Positions 8,459 through 17,088 of a DNA stretch of 64,000 nt are shown in pieces (the first letter of the stretch is position 1; each line of letters begins with the position of its first letter). A program made the position numbers and the translations under genes. A model generated the notes under the pieces. The model had not been told where the DNA came from. It made no database searches and was given only the letters and a program-made list of their open reading frames with translations. The stretch is from Candidatus Eremiobacterota bacterium (GTDB lineage Bacteria > Vulcanimicrobiota > Vulcanimicrobiia > Vulcanimicrobiales > Vulcanimicrobiaceae), in assembly GCA_019240525.1 (NCBI GenBank), contig JAFAYE010000001.1:1337300-1401299 (forward strand), given 5' to 3'.

Positions 8459-9046
8459 ATGTCTCGAAAACTCATGGCAATCGCCGTAGCGGTCGCCGCA
8501 ACAGCACTCGCAGCGTGCGGCGCGCGGTACGGCAGTGGCACCAACAGCGCAACCTACACGCTTCCGGGAATGCCCGACCTCACGATGACCGCGAAATTTC
8601 CCAATGGTACGACCAACACGATCAGCGAAGAACTTCCCGGCGAGGGGCTGGGCTCCATCGCCGACCCGCACTGGAAAGCAACGCTCGGCGGTTTTACGCA
8701 ACAACAGTTTTCGCAAGCACTGGGGTTTCCGCCCGGCACCGAGCTGACGATTCAGAACATATCGAAGGTCAACGAACATACGCTCAACGTGATCGCGAAG
8801 ATCTCCGGGCCACCGGCCAAGTTCCCCAGTAATCCGACGCTCAAGACCTCGCCGAACGGCACCACGATCAAAGTGGGTTTCGCAAGCGGCGCGATTGCCC
8901 ACGGCAGCTCCGTCAAGGTTCTCGCGAAGAAGGCGGGAATCTATTTGATCGGCTGCGCTTTCCATTATCACGAAGGGATGCAAGACGTGCTCGTGATTGC
9001 CAAGGGTGCGACGCCCGGACCGCAAGCGACAGCTCCCGCACAATGA
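8459..9046 (+). CDS. cupredoxin-like lipoprotein 1
   Basis: A 195-residue predicted lipoprotein with lipobox LAAC (Cys20). The C-terminal half has a cupredoxin signature: ligand-like His107 (NEHTLNV) and the CAFHYHEGM loop giving Cys166, His169 and Met174, the ligand set of type 1 blue copper sites. A function as a periplasmic electron carrier or copper-binding protein follows from the family. GGAGG at 8450-8454 precedes ATG 8459. It is first in a run of genes with four-base overlaps and resembles the N-terminal domain of the next gene, so the two probably arose by duplication. The end ATPGPQATAPAQ is a low-complexity Pro/Ala tail like the linker of the next protein. Confidence 0.85.
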   Translation: MSRKLMAIAVAVAATALAACGARYGSGTNSATYTLPGMPDLTMTAKFPNGTTNTISEELPGEGLGSIADPHWKATLGGFTQQQFSQALGFPPGTELTIQNISKVNEHTLNVIAKISGPPAKFPSNPTLKTSPNGTTIKVGFASGAIAHGSSVKVLAKKAGIYLIGCAFHYHEGMQDVLVIAKGATPGPQATAPAQ

Positions 9047-10146
9047 ATCTTCGCGCACCCGCGATCGGAGTTTGGACGCTCGGCATCGCGCTTGCAGCCT
9101 GCACGAACGGCGGCGGTTTAACCAACATCGGCGGCGGGGGCACTTCGCCTTCGCCGCTGCCTACCAACGCGATCGGGGTGGCCATTCCCAACCAAAAGAT
9201 CGGTGTCGAGAACGATCCGGTATGGGGAACAATCGGCGGGTACACGGAGGAGGCGACCTCGCAAGTGCTGGCGTTTCCGCCCGGCGCACAGATAACGATC
9301 AAGAATCTCTCCTCGACGACTCCACACACGCTCAACGTGATCGGAAAGCGAAGCGGGCCGCCGCCGAACTTTCCACCGAGCCCGAGCCTATCGTTCTCCC
9401 CTAGTGGCAACGGCGTCTTGGGAACGAACTATGCGAGCGGCACGATTAATCCGGGTGCCTCAGTGACCGTTACGCTCTCGAACCCCGGCATCTATCTCAT
9501 CGGGTGCGCGTTTCACTATATTTCAAATGCGATGCGCGATGTGATCCAAGTCGTAGCGGGCGCGACGCCGGGACCGACGGCCTCGCCGGGACCCGGCGGG
9601 TACGCGGCGCGTCGCGCGCGACACGGCCTGCAGCCGACCGCGGAGCGTACCGCGCACGCATCCGCGCAGCCGTTACTCGTCGATCAAACGGGGCGGCACT
9701 TTACGCTTTCGTCGCTGCTCGGACGGCCGCTCATCGTTACGTTCGTCGCGGCACACTGCACCGATGCATGTCCGTTGATTAACGCGCAGTTTGCCGACGC
9801 CTCGCGGCGGATCGCCTCGGCCCATCTCTCCGGGCGCCTGCTGACGGTGACGCTCGATCCGGAACACGATTCTCCAGCCACAATGCGCGTACTCGCGCAA
9901 CGCTTCGAAGCCAACCCGCGCTACTGGTTGCTGGCGGCCGGCTCGATCCGCAACGTTCACGCGGTGATGCGCGAATTCGCGGTCGTTTCGGAGCAAGGGC
10001 GCCGCGGCTTTCACGACGAGCACACGACGTTCGTCTATGTCTTCAACAAAAGAGGGGAGCTCGTCCAGACGATGCTGGCATCCAGCGCACTGAGCGACTC
10101 CATCGTTGACGCGCTGCGCCAGCAGCGCGCGGTGGCGGCGCGATGA
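9043..10146 (+). CDS. cupredoxin-Sco1/thioredoxin-fold fusion lipoprotein
   Basis: One 367-residue reading frame joins two copper proteins. Residues 1-20 are a lipoprotein signal (LAAC, Cys20). Residues about 45-172 are a cupredoxin with His95, Cys155, His158 and Met164. A Pro/Gly/Ala-rich linker spans about 173-208. Residues about 209-360 are a Sco1/SenC-type thioredoxin fold with CTDACP (Cys239, Cys243) and a distal His327 in HDEHTTFVYVFNKRG, exactly the CxxxCP plus His copper site of Sco chaperones. Sco proteins deliver copper to CuA of cytochrome oxidase or reduce its cysteines. The gene overlaps both neighbours by four bases (ATGA), so all three cupredoxin genes are coupled. No frameshift or internal stop suggests an artefact. 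Confidence 0.88.
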   Translation: MNLRAPAIGVWTLGIALAACTNGGGLTNIGGGGTSPSPLPTNAIGVAIPNQKIGVENDPVWGTIGGYTEEATSQVLAFPPGAQITIKNLSSTTPHTLNVIGKRSGPPPNFPPSPSLSFSPSGNGVLGTNYASGTINPGASVTVTLSNPGIYLIGCAFHYISNAMRDVIQVVAGATPGPTASPGPGGYAARRARHGLQPTAERTAHASAQPLLVDQTGRHFTLSSLLGRPLIVTFVAAHCTDACPLINAQFADASRRIASAHLSGRLLTVTLDPEHDSPATMRVLAQRFEANPRYWLLAAGSIRNVHAVMREFAVVSEQGRRGFHDEHTTFVYVFNKRGELVQTMLASSALSDSIVDALRQQRAVAAR

Positions 10147-10598
10147 TTCGCCGTTATGCAACCCTCGCAGCCCTCGTGCTCGGTGCCTGCACCGCGGGCG
10201 GCATTCCAACATCGTCAGGGGGAAGCGGCGGCCTTACGATCGACGTCAGCCTCACGCAGTACGCGCCCGTCCAAACGCTCTACGGTCAGAGCGGCGGCTA
10301 CTCTCCACCGATAACCAACATCTCGGTCGGCACGCAGATTCATTTCGTCAACGTCGACAGCTTCGCGCACACGGCGACGGAGATTCCCGGAAACCCTACG
10401 AGTTTTCCGAGCGGTTCGCCGTTCAACGCCGGGGCGCTCCAGCAACACGGGACGACCTTGTCGGGCGGATTTACCAGCGGTGCGCTTCAGCCAAACTCTT
10501 CCTCTCAGTCGATTACCGCCGACCGGCCGGGCACCTATCTTTTCGGGTGCTTCTTCCACTACGGGGCGCCGATGCGCGCCGCGATCGTTGCGCAGTAA
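10143..10598 (+). CDS. cupredoxin-like lipoprotein 2
   Basis: A 151-residue lipoprotein (LGAC, Cys16) with a single cupredoxin domain: His76 in SFAHTATE and the CFFHYGAPM loop (Cys136, His139, Met144). The loop length matches that of the first cupredoxin but the rest is diverged, and the region between strands is Gly/Ser rich. A role in electron transfer or copper buffering at the outer face of the inner membrane or in the periplasm is inferred from the family. It overlaps the fusion gene by ATGA at 10143, and its own end overlaps the TTG start of the cytochrome gene. Confidence 0.85.
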   Translation: MIRRYATLAALVLGACTAGGIPTSSGGSGGLTIDVSLTQYAPVQTLYGQSGGYSPPITNISVGTQIHFVNVDSFAHTATEIPGNPTSFPSGSPFNAGALQQHGTTLSGGFTSGALQPNSSSQSITADRPGTYLFGCFFHYGAPMRAAIVAQ

Positions 10599-11718
10599 GC
10601 TTTTCGCCACCGCGTTTGCGGTGCTGGTGGTCGCCCTCGCGCCGGCGCCCGCGCGAGCGATACCGATCTTCGCACAGCGCTATCACTTTCGTTGCGGGCA
10701 GTGTCACAGCGTACTGCCGGAGCTCAACGCATTTGGAAATTACTTTCGCTCGCACGGCTATCGCTTACCGCTGCCCGAGCATGGCACGACCGTCTTTGCA
10801 ATCCGCTATCAGATGGAATACGATAAGCAGCCCGCGGCCGAGAGCCCGCGATTTTCACCGGGCGGTATCTTGTTGGGGAGCGGCAATATCGGACCGATCA
10901 CCGCGTTTCTACACTACAGCTTCGGCGCCGGTGGCGGACCCGCGGGAACGTATTTGCTCTTCGCCGCCGGTTATGACGAGCACACGCAGACCTTGATTCG
11001 CGGCGGTCTCATCGAGCTGCCGCTGGCACAATCGCCCGGTCAGCGCCTCGACGATCTGCAAGAGTACGGCTACTACGGCGCCCACGTTGGTTTGAACAAT
11101 CTTCCGCTCTCCTCACCGCGCTGGGGCGTGCAGGCCGAGCGAACTTTTGGAAACTTTCGCGCCGACTTCGTGATCGACGCGGGGTATTATCAAGGCTCGG
11201 CGTACGGCGGCAAGCCGGTTCCGACCGGCGAGTTTACATGGCTCAAACAACCTGAGATGAGCCTTTGGCTGCGCGACACGCTCGCCCAAAGCCGCAAAGG
11301 TGAACTCGATCTCGGGGCGACCGCGCTGGGCGGCACATTGGGAGTTCTTCCGACCGGCAGGCTTCCGTTTGCGGACCTCTACGAGCGCTACGGATTGCTG
11401 GCGCACGCACAGTACGGAGATCTCGATTTTCAAGCCGAACAGTGGTATGGTGACGACCACGACGCCGACGGGTTTTTGACCAATCAGCACTCTTCGGGCG
11501 GCTACGCGCGCCTGAAGTATTACCCGATTCCGCACGCCTATTTCGGACTGCGTTATGACGCCTATGCAAACCCGTTCATCAACCGCGACTTCGTTTACTA
11601 CGGAGCAGTGCAGATCGCGCCTTTCCGCATCCTCGCGCAAGAGGTGCAGCAGCCCGCACAGCATCCGTATTTTAGCGCCGCACTGACAGTAGCTTTTCCA
11701 GGCCCGTTGAAATACTAG
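10588..11718 (+). CDS. mono-haem cytochrome c / outer-membrane-barrel-like protein
   Basis: From TTG 10588 the 376-residue product has a signal peptide ending APARA, then one c-haem motif CGQCH (RYHFRCGQCHSVLPELNAFGNYF), then about 310 residues of alternating aromatic/polar strands (YGYYGAHVGLNN, ERTFGNFRADFVIDAGYY, YFGLRYDAYANPF) ending with FPGPLKY, like an outer-membrane barrel. Proteins with an N-terminal CxxCH followed by PxLNAFG and a barrel are known in several environmental phyla, with no settled function; electron transfer across the outer membrane is a reasonable inference. The start overlaps the preceding stop by 11 bases, and no ATG or GTG in this frame fits the signal peptide. 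The response regulator begins 6 bases after its end. Confidence 0.75.
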   Translation: MRSKLFATAFAVLVVALAPAPARAIPIFAQRYHFRCGQCHSVLPELNAFGNYFRSHGYRLPLPEHGTTVFAIRYQMEYDKQPAAESPRFSPGGILLGSGNIGPITAFLHYSFGAGGGPAGTYLLFAAGYDEHTQTLIRGGLIELPLAQSPGQRLDDLQEYGYYGAHVGLNNLPLSSPRWGVQAERTFGNFRADFVIDAGYYQGSAYGGKPVPTGEFTWLKQPEMSLWLRDTLAQSRKGELDLGATALGGTLGVLPTGRLPFADLYERYGLLAHAQYGDLDFQAEQWYGDDHDADGFLTNQHSSGGYARLKYYPIPHAYFGLRYDAYANPFINRDFVYYGAVQIAPFRILAQEVQQPAQHPYFSAALTVAFPGPLKY

Positions 11719-11724
11719 ACTCCC

Positions 11725-12393
11725 ATGCGGGTCTTGGTCGTCGAAGACAACGTTCCGGTCGCCGAATCCATACGAATGATGCTGGAGGCGCGCCGGTACG
11801 CCGCCAACGTCGTCACCGACGGAGAGGCTGGGCTCGACCATCTTCTGCGCCGCTGCTATGACGCAGCGGTGGTCGACGTCGGTCTACCGGGCATGGATGG
11901 ATTCGCGCTCGCTCGCACGGCGCGCGCGCAAGGCGTGCAAACGCCGATCCTGATGCTGACCGCGCGCGATGCGGTCGAAGACCGCGTTGCCGGCCTGGGC
12001 TGCGGTGCCGACGACTATCTCGTCAAGCCGTTCGTCGAAGAAGAGCTGATGGCGCGAATTGCCTCGATTCTGCGCCGCGCCGATCGGCCGGTGCTCGGAA
12101 CCATCGAAGCGGGAAAACTTCGCATCGATTTGGCCGCACGCAGCGTAACGTACGATCGCAGCTTGGTGGCTCTTGGCGCGACCGAGTTTCGCCTCTTGGA
12201 GTTTCTCGCGCGCAATGCCGGAATCGCGCTCTCGCGCACGCAGATCGTCGAGCGCATCTGGGACTACGACTTCGAAGGTTCCAGCAATATCGTTGACGTC
12301 TACGTGAGCCAGCTTCGCCGCAAGCTGAACTCGCTTGGCGCGCGCGGCGTCATCGAAACCGTCTGGGGGATCGGATACCGCTTCAAAGCGTAA
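11725..12393 (+). CDS. OmpR/PhoB-family response regulator
   Basis: The 222-residue protein has a receiver domain (acidic pair Glu7/Asp8, phospho-acceptor Asp51 in DVGLPGMDG, Lys101 in YLVKPF) and a C-terminal winged helix (LGATEFRLLEFLARNAG, IVDVYVSQLRRKLN, GIGYRFKA). It would be phosphorylated by the kinase encoded next and bind DNA as a dimer. It lies 6 bases after the cytochrome gene and 25 bases before the kinase, so a link to the copper/cytochrome genes is likely; members of this family (CusR/CopR type) often answer to copper. The signal cannot be read from the sequence. Confidence 0.95.
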   Translation: MRVLVVEDNVPVAESIRMMLEARRYAANVVTDGEAGLDHLLRRCYDAAVVDVGLPGMDGFALARTARAQGVQTPILMLTARDAVEDRVAGLGCGADDYLVKPFVEEELMARIASILRRADRPVLGTIEAGKLRIDLAARSVTYDRSLVALGATEFRLLEFLARNAGIALSRTQIVERIWDYDFEGSSNIVDVYVSQLRRKLNSLGARGVIETVWGIGYRFKA

Positions 12394-12418
12394 CGCGGCG
12401 TAACCCAAGGACGCGAGC

Positions 12419-13357
12419 ATGATCCTGCGCACGGCGGCGCTCTACCTCGGCATTTTTATCTGCGTGCTTCTCGCGCTCGACGCCGCTGCGTACGCATTCA
12501 TCGCGCGCGAGTACGCGTCGTCCGTCGCGCCCGCGCTCGCTACGCCGGAAGTAGCCCGGGCGCTGGCCACGGCAATGCGTCGCGTTCTGATCACGCTCTC
12601 GGCCATCGACCTGCCGCTGATCGCGATCGTGGCGCTGGCGTCGTATGCACTCGCGCGGGTGACGATTGCGCCATTGCAAGCGGCGCGCGAGCGCGAGCGC
12701 ATCTTCGCCGCCGATGCCGCGCACGAGCTGCGGTCGCCGCTCGCGGCGATCGCCGCGATCGCTCAAGCCGCCAGGACGGGCGCCACACAGGAGGCGCGTA
12801 CAGCCTTCGACGCGATCGCAAGCAGCGCGCTGGAGGCCTCCGCCGTCGTCAGCGATTTGCTCACCTTGGCGCGCGATCCCGGGCGCCGCGCCCTTCAGTG
12901 CGAACCCGTCGACCTTGGCGCCGTCGTTGCGAGCACGTCACGCGAAACGGAGCCCGTTGCCCGGGCGCGCGGGATCCGCGTGCAGAGCGCTCCGGCCAGC
13001 GCGATCGTCGACGGTGACGAACGGCGCCTACGCGAACTCGCGCGAAATTTACTCGACAATGCCGTGCGCCACGCCCGCGGCAACGTTTCGATCGCTTCAC
13101 GTCGCAACGGCTCCCTCTGCGAAATCGTCGTCGAGGATGACGGCGACGGCGTGCCGCCACAAGAACGTCAGCGGGTATTTCAGCGTTTCTACCGGCGCGC
13201 GAACGACGGAACGGGCAGCGGCCTGGGCCTCGCGATCGTGCGCTGGATCGCAAACGCGCACGAGGGCGACGTCACCGTCGAAGCGGCATCGTGGGGCGGC
13301 GCACGGTTCATCGTCGCAATCCCGGCACACAAAGAGAATCTCCGCTCCGGCGCGTAA
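12419..13357 (+). CDS. membrane sensor histidine kinase
   Basis: The 312-residue kinase has two transmembrane segments (about residues 5-28 and 57-80) with only a short loop between, no HAMP of normal length, an H-box with His102 (DAAHELRSPLAAIAA), an N-box (ARNLLDNAVRHA), G1 (VEDDGDGVPP) and G2 (GTGSGLGLAIV). The roughly 28-residue external loop has no Cys, His or Met cluster, so direct metal sensing is not obvious and the signal may be membrane-borne or come from a partner. It is paired with the response regulator just upstream; the UbiD gene follows 11 bases later. Confidence 0.93.
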   Translation: MILRTAALYLGIFICVLLALDAAAYAFIAREYASSVAPALATPEVARALATAMRRVLITLSAIDLPLIAIVALASYALARVTIAPLQAARERERIFAADAAHELRSPLAAIAAIAQAARTGATQEARTAFDAIASSALEASAVVSDLLTLARDPGRRALQCEPVDLGAVVASTSRETEPVARARGIRVQSAPASAIVDGDERRLRELARNLLDNAVRHARGNVSIASRRNGSLCEIVVEDDGDGVPPQERQRVFQRFYRRANDGTGSGLGLAIVRWIANAHEGDVTVEAASWGGARFIVAIPAHKENLRSGA

Positions 13358-13368
13358 GTCAGGGCGCC

Positions 13369-14901
13369 ATGCCCTTCGCGTCGTTGCAGCAGTTCACCGA
13401 AGCTTTGCGCGCCGCCGGCGAGCTTCACGTCGTCGGTGCCTCTGTCGATCCGCACCTCGAGATCAGCGCCATTACCGATCGGGTCGTCAAGGCCGGAGGT
13501 CCGGCCTTACTCTTCACCAACGTCAAAGGATCGCGATTTCCGGTTCTGACGAATCAGTTCGGCAGCCGCCGTCGGATGTCGATCGCACTGGAGGCGAACG
13601 ACCTCGACGACGTCGGAGCGCGCATTCGCAAGCTCATCAACCTCGCTCCGCCCGATAGCTCGCCGATTGGGAAGCTGCGCGGCGCCCTGCAGTTCGCGCC
13701 GTTGCGTCATGCGATCCCGAAGGTCGTTCGCTCCGGCAGCGTTCATGACGTCGTCATGGCCAAACCCGACGTCACAGCGCTTCCCGTGCTCACGACATGG
13801 CCGCTTGACGCCGGTCCGTTCATCACCTTGCCCCTGGTGATTACCAAAGATCCTACGACCGGCCGTTTCAATGTGGGCATGTATCGCATGCAAATCTTCA
13901 ACTCGACCCAAACCGCGATGCATTGGCAACGTCATAAGCACGGTCGCGCGCACGCGAAGGCGTGGGGCAGCAGAGTACCGGTTGCAGTAGCAATCGGTAC
14001 GGAGCCGGCACTCACCTATGCCGCAAGCGCGCCCCTGCCCCCGATGCTTGACGAGTTCGCATTCGCGGGTCTGCTGCGTGGCAAACCGGTCGAGTTGGTG
14101 CGCGCTAAGACGGTTGATTTGATGGTTCCGGCCGAGGCGGAGTTTTCGCTCGAAGGGTACGTCGACAATGAAGACCAGCGTACTGAAGGGCCCTTCGGCG
14201 ACCACACCGGAGTCTACACGCCCGCGGATCGCTACCCGACCTTCCACATCACATGCATAACCCACCGTCGCAATCCTATCTACGCCGCCACGGTCGTCGG
14301 CAAGCCGCCCATGGAAGACGCGTGGCTCGGTAAGGCGACCGAACGAATCTTTCTGCCGATCCTGCAAGCCATGCTTCCCGAAGTCGTCGACATGAATCTT
14401 CCGGTGGAAGGCGGATTCCATAACTTAGCGATCGTTTCAATTCGCAAATCGTATGCGGGCCAGGCAAAAAAAGTGATGAACGCGTTGTGGGGTCTGGGTC
14501 ACATGATGATGCTCACCCGTGTCTTAATCGTCGTCGATGCGGACGTCGACGTCCAGGACACGCGCGCGACGGCGTGGCTCGTCCTCAACAACCTCGCCCC
14601 CGAGCGCGACGTGGTCATGATGCCCGGCCCGGTTGACGATCTCGATCACGGCTCGTACAGCGTCGCCTACGGCACGAAGGTCGGCATTGACGCCACCCGC
14701 AAGGACGCGTCGGAGGGTTATCCGCGCTCATGGCCGACCGAAATGGTCATGGACGCTGCAACGCGCCGAATGGTGAGCGAGCGTTGGCACGCGTATGGCC
14801 TCGATCGCATCACAAAAGCCTTGCAGGCCGACGGTTGGTCGGGACAAGGCGAAGCCGCGTACGATCGGCTCATGCGTTCGAATCGGGACGACGCGCGATG
14901 A
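13369..14901 (+). CDS. ubiD: UbiD-family prenylated-FMN decarboxylase
   Basis: A 510-residue member of the UbiD family, recognised from FASLQQFTEALRAAGELHVV, KAGGPALLFTNVKGS, FNVGMYRMQIFNSTQTAMHWQRHKHG, EFSLEGYVDNEDQRTEGPFGDHTGVYTP and the late DLDHGS. These enzymes use prenylated FMN to decarboxylate aromatic acids. Overlap with a UbiA prenyltransferase whose NRFLDREIDARNPRT motif is of the MqnP kind suggests the late step of menaquinone synthesis by the futalosine route; ubiquinone-type chemistry is the alternative. ATG 13369 is chosen because the longer frame runs into the kinase gene. No UbiX (flavin prenyltransferase) is in the window. Confidence 0.9.
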   Translation: MPFASLQQFTEALRAAGELHVVGASVDPHLEISAITDRVVKAGGPALLFTNVKGSRFPVLTNQFGSRRRMSIALEANDLDDVGARIRKLINLAPPDSSPIGKLRGALQFAPLRHAIPKVVRSGSVHDVVMAKPDVTALPVLTTWPLDAGPFITLPLVITKDPTTGRFNVGMYRMQIFNSTQTAMHWQRHKHGRAHAKAWGSRVPVAVAIGTEPALTYAASAPLPPMLDEFAFAGLLRGKPVELVRAKTVDLMVPAEAEFSLEGYVDNEDQRTEGPFGDHTGVYTPADRYPTFHITCITHRRNPIYAATVVGKPPMEDAWLGKATERIFLPILQAMLPEVVDMNLPVEGGFHNLAIVSIRKSYAGQAKKVMNALWGLGHMMMLTRVLIVVDADVDVQDTRATAWLVLNNLAPERDVVMMPGPVDDLDHGSYSVAYGTKVGIDATRKDASEGYPRSWPTEMVMDAATRRMVSERWHAYGLDRITKALQADGWSGQGEAAYDRLMRSNRDDAR

Positions 14902-15746
14902 GAAGCATCGTCCTTTTTCTGCGTGAGATTCGCATCGAGCATACGCTCTTCGCGCTGCCGTTCGCTTACGTCGGAGCGATCTTAGCCGCACGCGGCATTC
15001 CAACACTCTCGGCGCTGGCGTGGATTACCGTCGCGGTGCTCGGCGCGCGGACGGCAGCGATGGCGGCAAATCGCTTCTTGGACCGGGAGATCGATGCTCG
15101 CAATCCGCGCACCGCGCGCCGCGCGCTCGCGAGCGGCACGCTTTCACCTGCGACGATGCTCTGGGCCAGCGCGGGCGGTTTGACGTTGCTGCTCGTGGCC
15201 GCCTGGATGCTGAATCCGCTCTGCGTCAAGCTCATGCCGCTGGCGGCGCTGCTCTTGCTCGCCTATCCACTCTGTAAGCGCTTCACCTGGACGACGCACT
15301 TCGTGCTGGGCGCCGTCGACGGTCTGGCGCCGCTCGGCGCCTACATTGGAATCGCCGGTGCTCTGACGGTCCCTGCACTGCTGCTCTTTTTGGCGGTAAC
15401 GATCTGGGTCGCGGGTTTTGACATCATTTACGCGCTCATGGATCTCGGGATCGACCGAGCGCAGGGTATCCGATCCCTCCCGGTTCGCTTCGGCGAAGCG
15501 AGCGGACGAGTTCTACCATTGCTGCTTCACGGCGCCATGTTGCTGCTGCTAGGCGGAGCCGGACTGCTCGCCGGCGCCGGTCGCGTCTATTTTCTCGGCG
15601 TGCTCTCAGTCGCGGTACTCATCATTTACGAGGAGCATCTCTTTCGAAGCGGGGTTAATCTCTTCGTCATTAACGAACGAATCTTCATCTCAAACATGAC
15701 GTTCTCGGTCTTTTTCTTGCTCACGACCGTTGGTGGATACGCGTGA
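14898..15746 (+). CDS. ubiA: UbiA-family aromatic prenyltransferase (MqnP-like)
   Basis: A 282-residue polytopic membrane protein with about eight or nine hydrophobic helices and the two Asp-rich UbiA motifs: NRFLDREIDARNPRT (residues about 56-70) and DLGIDRAQGIRSLPVRFG (about 179-196). It attaches a polyprenyl chain to an aromatic acid. The first motif with ARNPRTA is the form common in 1,4-dihydroxy-6-naphthoate prenyltransferase (MqnP). It overlaps ubiD by ATGA and the next gene by GTGA, so the three are coupled. Confidence 0.9.
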   Translation: MRSIVLFLREIRIEHTLFALPFAYVGAILAARGIPTLSALAWITVAVLGARTAAMAANRFLDREIDARNPRTARRALASGTLSPATMLWASAGGLTLLLVAAWMLNPLCVKLMPLAALLLLAYPLCKRFTWTTHFVLGAVDGLAPLGAYIGIAGALTVPALLLFLAVTIWVAGFDIIYALMDLGIDRAQGIRSLPVRFGEASGRVLPLLLHGAMLLLLGGAGLLAGAGRVYFLGVLSVAVLIIYEEHLFRSGVNLFVINERIFISNMTFSVFFLLTTVGGYA

Positions 15747-16915
15747 AGCGACGGTCGTTCATTGCCGCGGCGGCAGCGACCGCCGCGGGCGGCATCGCCG
15801 CGCGCGGGCGCGCCCAAATCATTCCGGGCCAGCCGCAGCAATATCTACAGCAGCTCACGATCGCGGTCAACGTCACGCTTTCGGGACCGTTGCAGAAGTA
15901 CGGCCAAGAAGTGGTCAAAGGGGTTCAAGCGGCAGTCGACGAGCAGAATCGATTCAACGCACCGATCTCGCACGTCTGGGGAATGCGCGCTCTCGACGAT
16001 CGCAATGATCCCGGGCTAGCGGCCGCCAATGCGAATGTGGCCGCCGCCGACTACACGGTGATCGGATTGATCGGCAACCTCAATGCGTCGATGACGCTTG
16101 CAGCACTCTCGCGCTATGCGAATATGGGTTTTGCCGTCATCGTCCCCACGGTCACTGCCGATGCGGTGACGCGACGAGGCTATCACAACGTCTATCGATT
16201 GCCGGCGAAAGATAGTTCGTCGGGAAGGCTCTTTGCGAGTGCGGCGCTCGAAGGTAAACGCGGCGTCACCGCAATCGCCGTCGCCTTCGACGGCGACTAC
16301 GGTTACGACGTCGGAAACGCGTTCGTCACGACGGCAAAGCTGAACCGCCACGCGGCCGAGCTCTTGCTCTTTCCGCTCAATACCACCGACCCGGTGCAAG
16401 CGGCACGTACCGTCATCGATCGCTCGCCCGGGTACGTCTTTCTCGCGGGGAAGACGGCGGAACTCGGGCCAATCGCCGACGCAATGCGAGTCGCTGGTTA
16501 CGCCGGCGAGTTCGGCGCGGCCGACGGTTTCTACAACTCCGAAACGATCGCAACGTACGCCAAGACGCTGCAAGGCGCATACGTCGCATCCCCGATGCCG
16601 CCGATCAACCGGATACCGAGTGCCGTGCAGCTCGTGACCGACTTCGAGCGCGAAGTCACCCAAATCACGACGCAATCGGCGTATGGTTACGCAGCCGCGC
16701 AACTGCTCATCGCCGCAGCGGCGCGCGACAATGCGACGTCGCGCCAATCACTGCTGATCTCTTTGCAATCGGGTGGCGTATTCACGACGCTCGTCGGCCA
16801 GTTCGCATTTAACATCAGCGGCGATCCGCTCATCCCGAACATTTACCTCTATACCGTCGGAAACGACGGCTTCAAGTTCGCGCGTCCAGCCGTTCGCACC
16901 GGATTCGTTTTCTAG
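15743..16915 (+). CDS. periplasmic ligand-binding protein (branched-chain amino-acid ABC type)
   Basis: A 390-residue type I periplasmic binding protein: twin-arginine-like leader (MKRRSFIAAAAATAAGG), then LTIAVNVTLSGPLQKYGQEVVKGVQAAVDE, the classical Peripla_BP_6 opening, followed by VIGLIGNLNASMTLAALSRYANMGFAVIVPT and GYVFLAGKTAELGPIADAMRVAGYAGE. Such proteins bind amino acids or aromatic acids for an ABC importer. No permease or ATPase genes lie beside it, so it is either an orphan or recruited to sense or carry a substrate of the quinone operon. Start GTG 15743 overlaps the ubiA stop. Confidence 0.85.
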   Translation: MKRRSFIAAAAATAAGGIAARGRAQIIPGQPQQYLQQLTIAVNVTLSGPLQKYGQEVVKGVQAAVDEQNRFNAPISHVWGMRALDDRNDPGLAAANANVAAADYTVIGLIGNLNASMTLAALSRYANMGFAVIVPTVTADAVTRRGYHNVYRLPAKDSSSGRLFASAALEGKRGVTAIAVAFDGDYGYDVGNAFVTTAKLNRHAAELLLFPLNTTDPVQAARTVIDRSPGYVFLAGKTAELGPIADAMRVAGYAGEFGAADGFYNSETIATYAKTLQGAYVASPMPPINRIPSAVQLVTDFEREVTQITTQSAYGYAAAQLLIAAAARDNATSRQSLLISLQSGGVFTTLVGQFAFNISGDPLIPNIYLYTVGNDGFKFARPAVRTGFVF

Positions 16916-16924
16916 GCCATTTCG

Positions 16925-17086
16925 TCAGAGATCTCTTCGGGCGTACCGGTCTTCGGGAACGACCCGCATCCGGTGCGGCGGCCGAATCTTTTCCTTCGGC
17001 GATTCCTCCGCTTCTTCGATCGCGAGGACGAACCGCAAGCGCCAGGCACCGAGCGAGAGCGTCAGATTCGTTCCAATGATTTCCAC
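16925..17086 (-). CDS. small hypothetical protein at the end of the ABC operon
   Basis: A 53-codon frame starts at GTG 17086, 2 bases after the permease stop, and ends at 16925. The product begins VEIIGTNLTLSLGAWRLRF and ends in a charged stretch (EEAEESPKEK...RMRVVPEDRYARRDL). I recognise no family. Its reality rests on the spacing after the permease gene and the absence of any other explanation for this 170-base stretch. Confidence 0.4.
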   Translation of the reverse strand: MEIIGTNLTLSLGAWRLRFVLAIEEAEESPKEKIRPPHRMRVVPEDRYARRDL

Positions 17087-17088
17087 GA

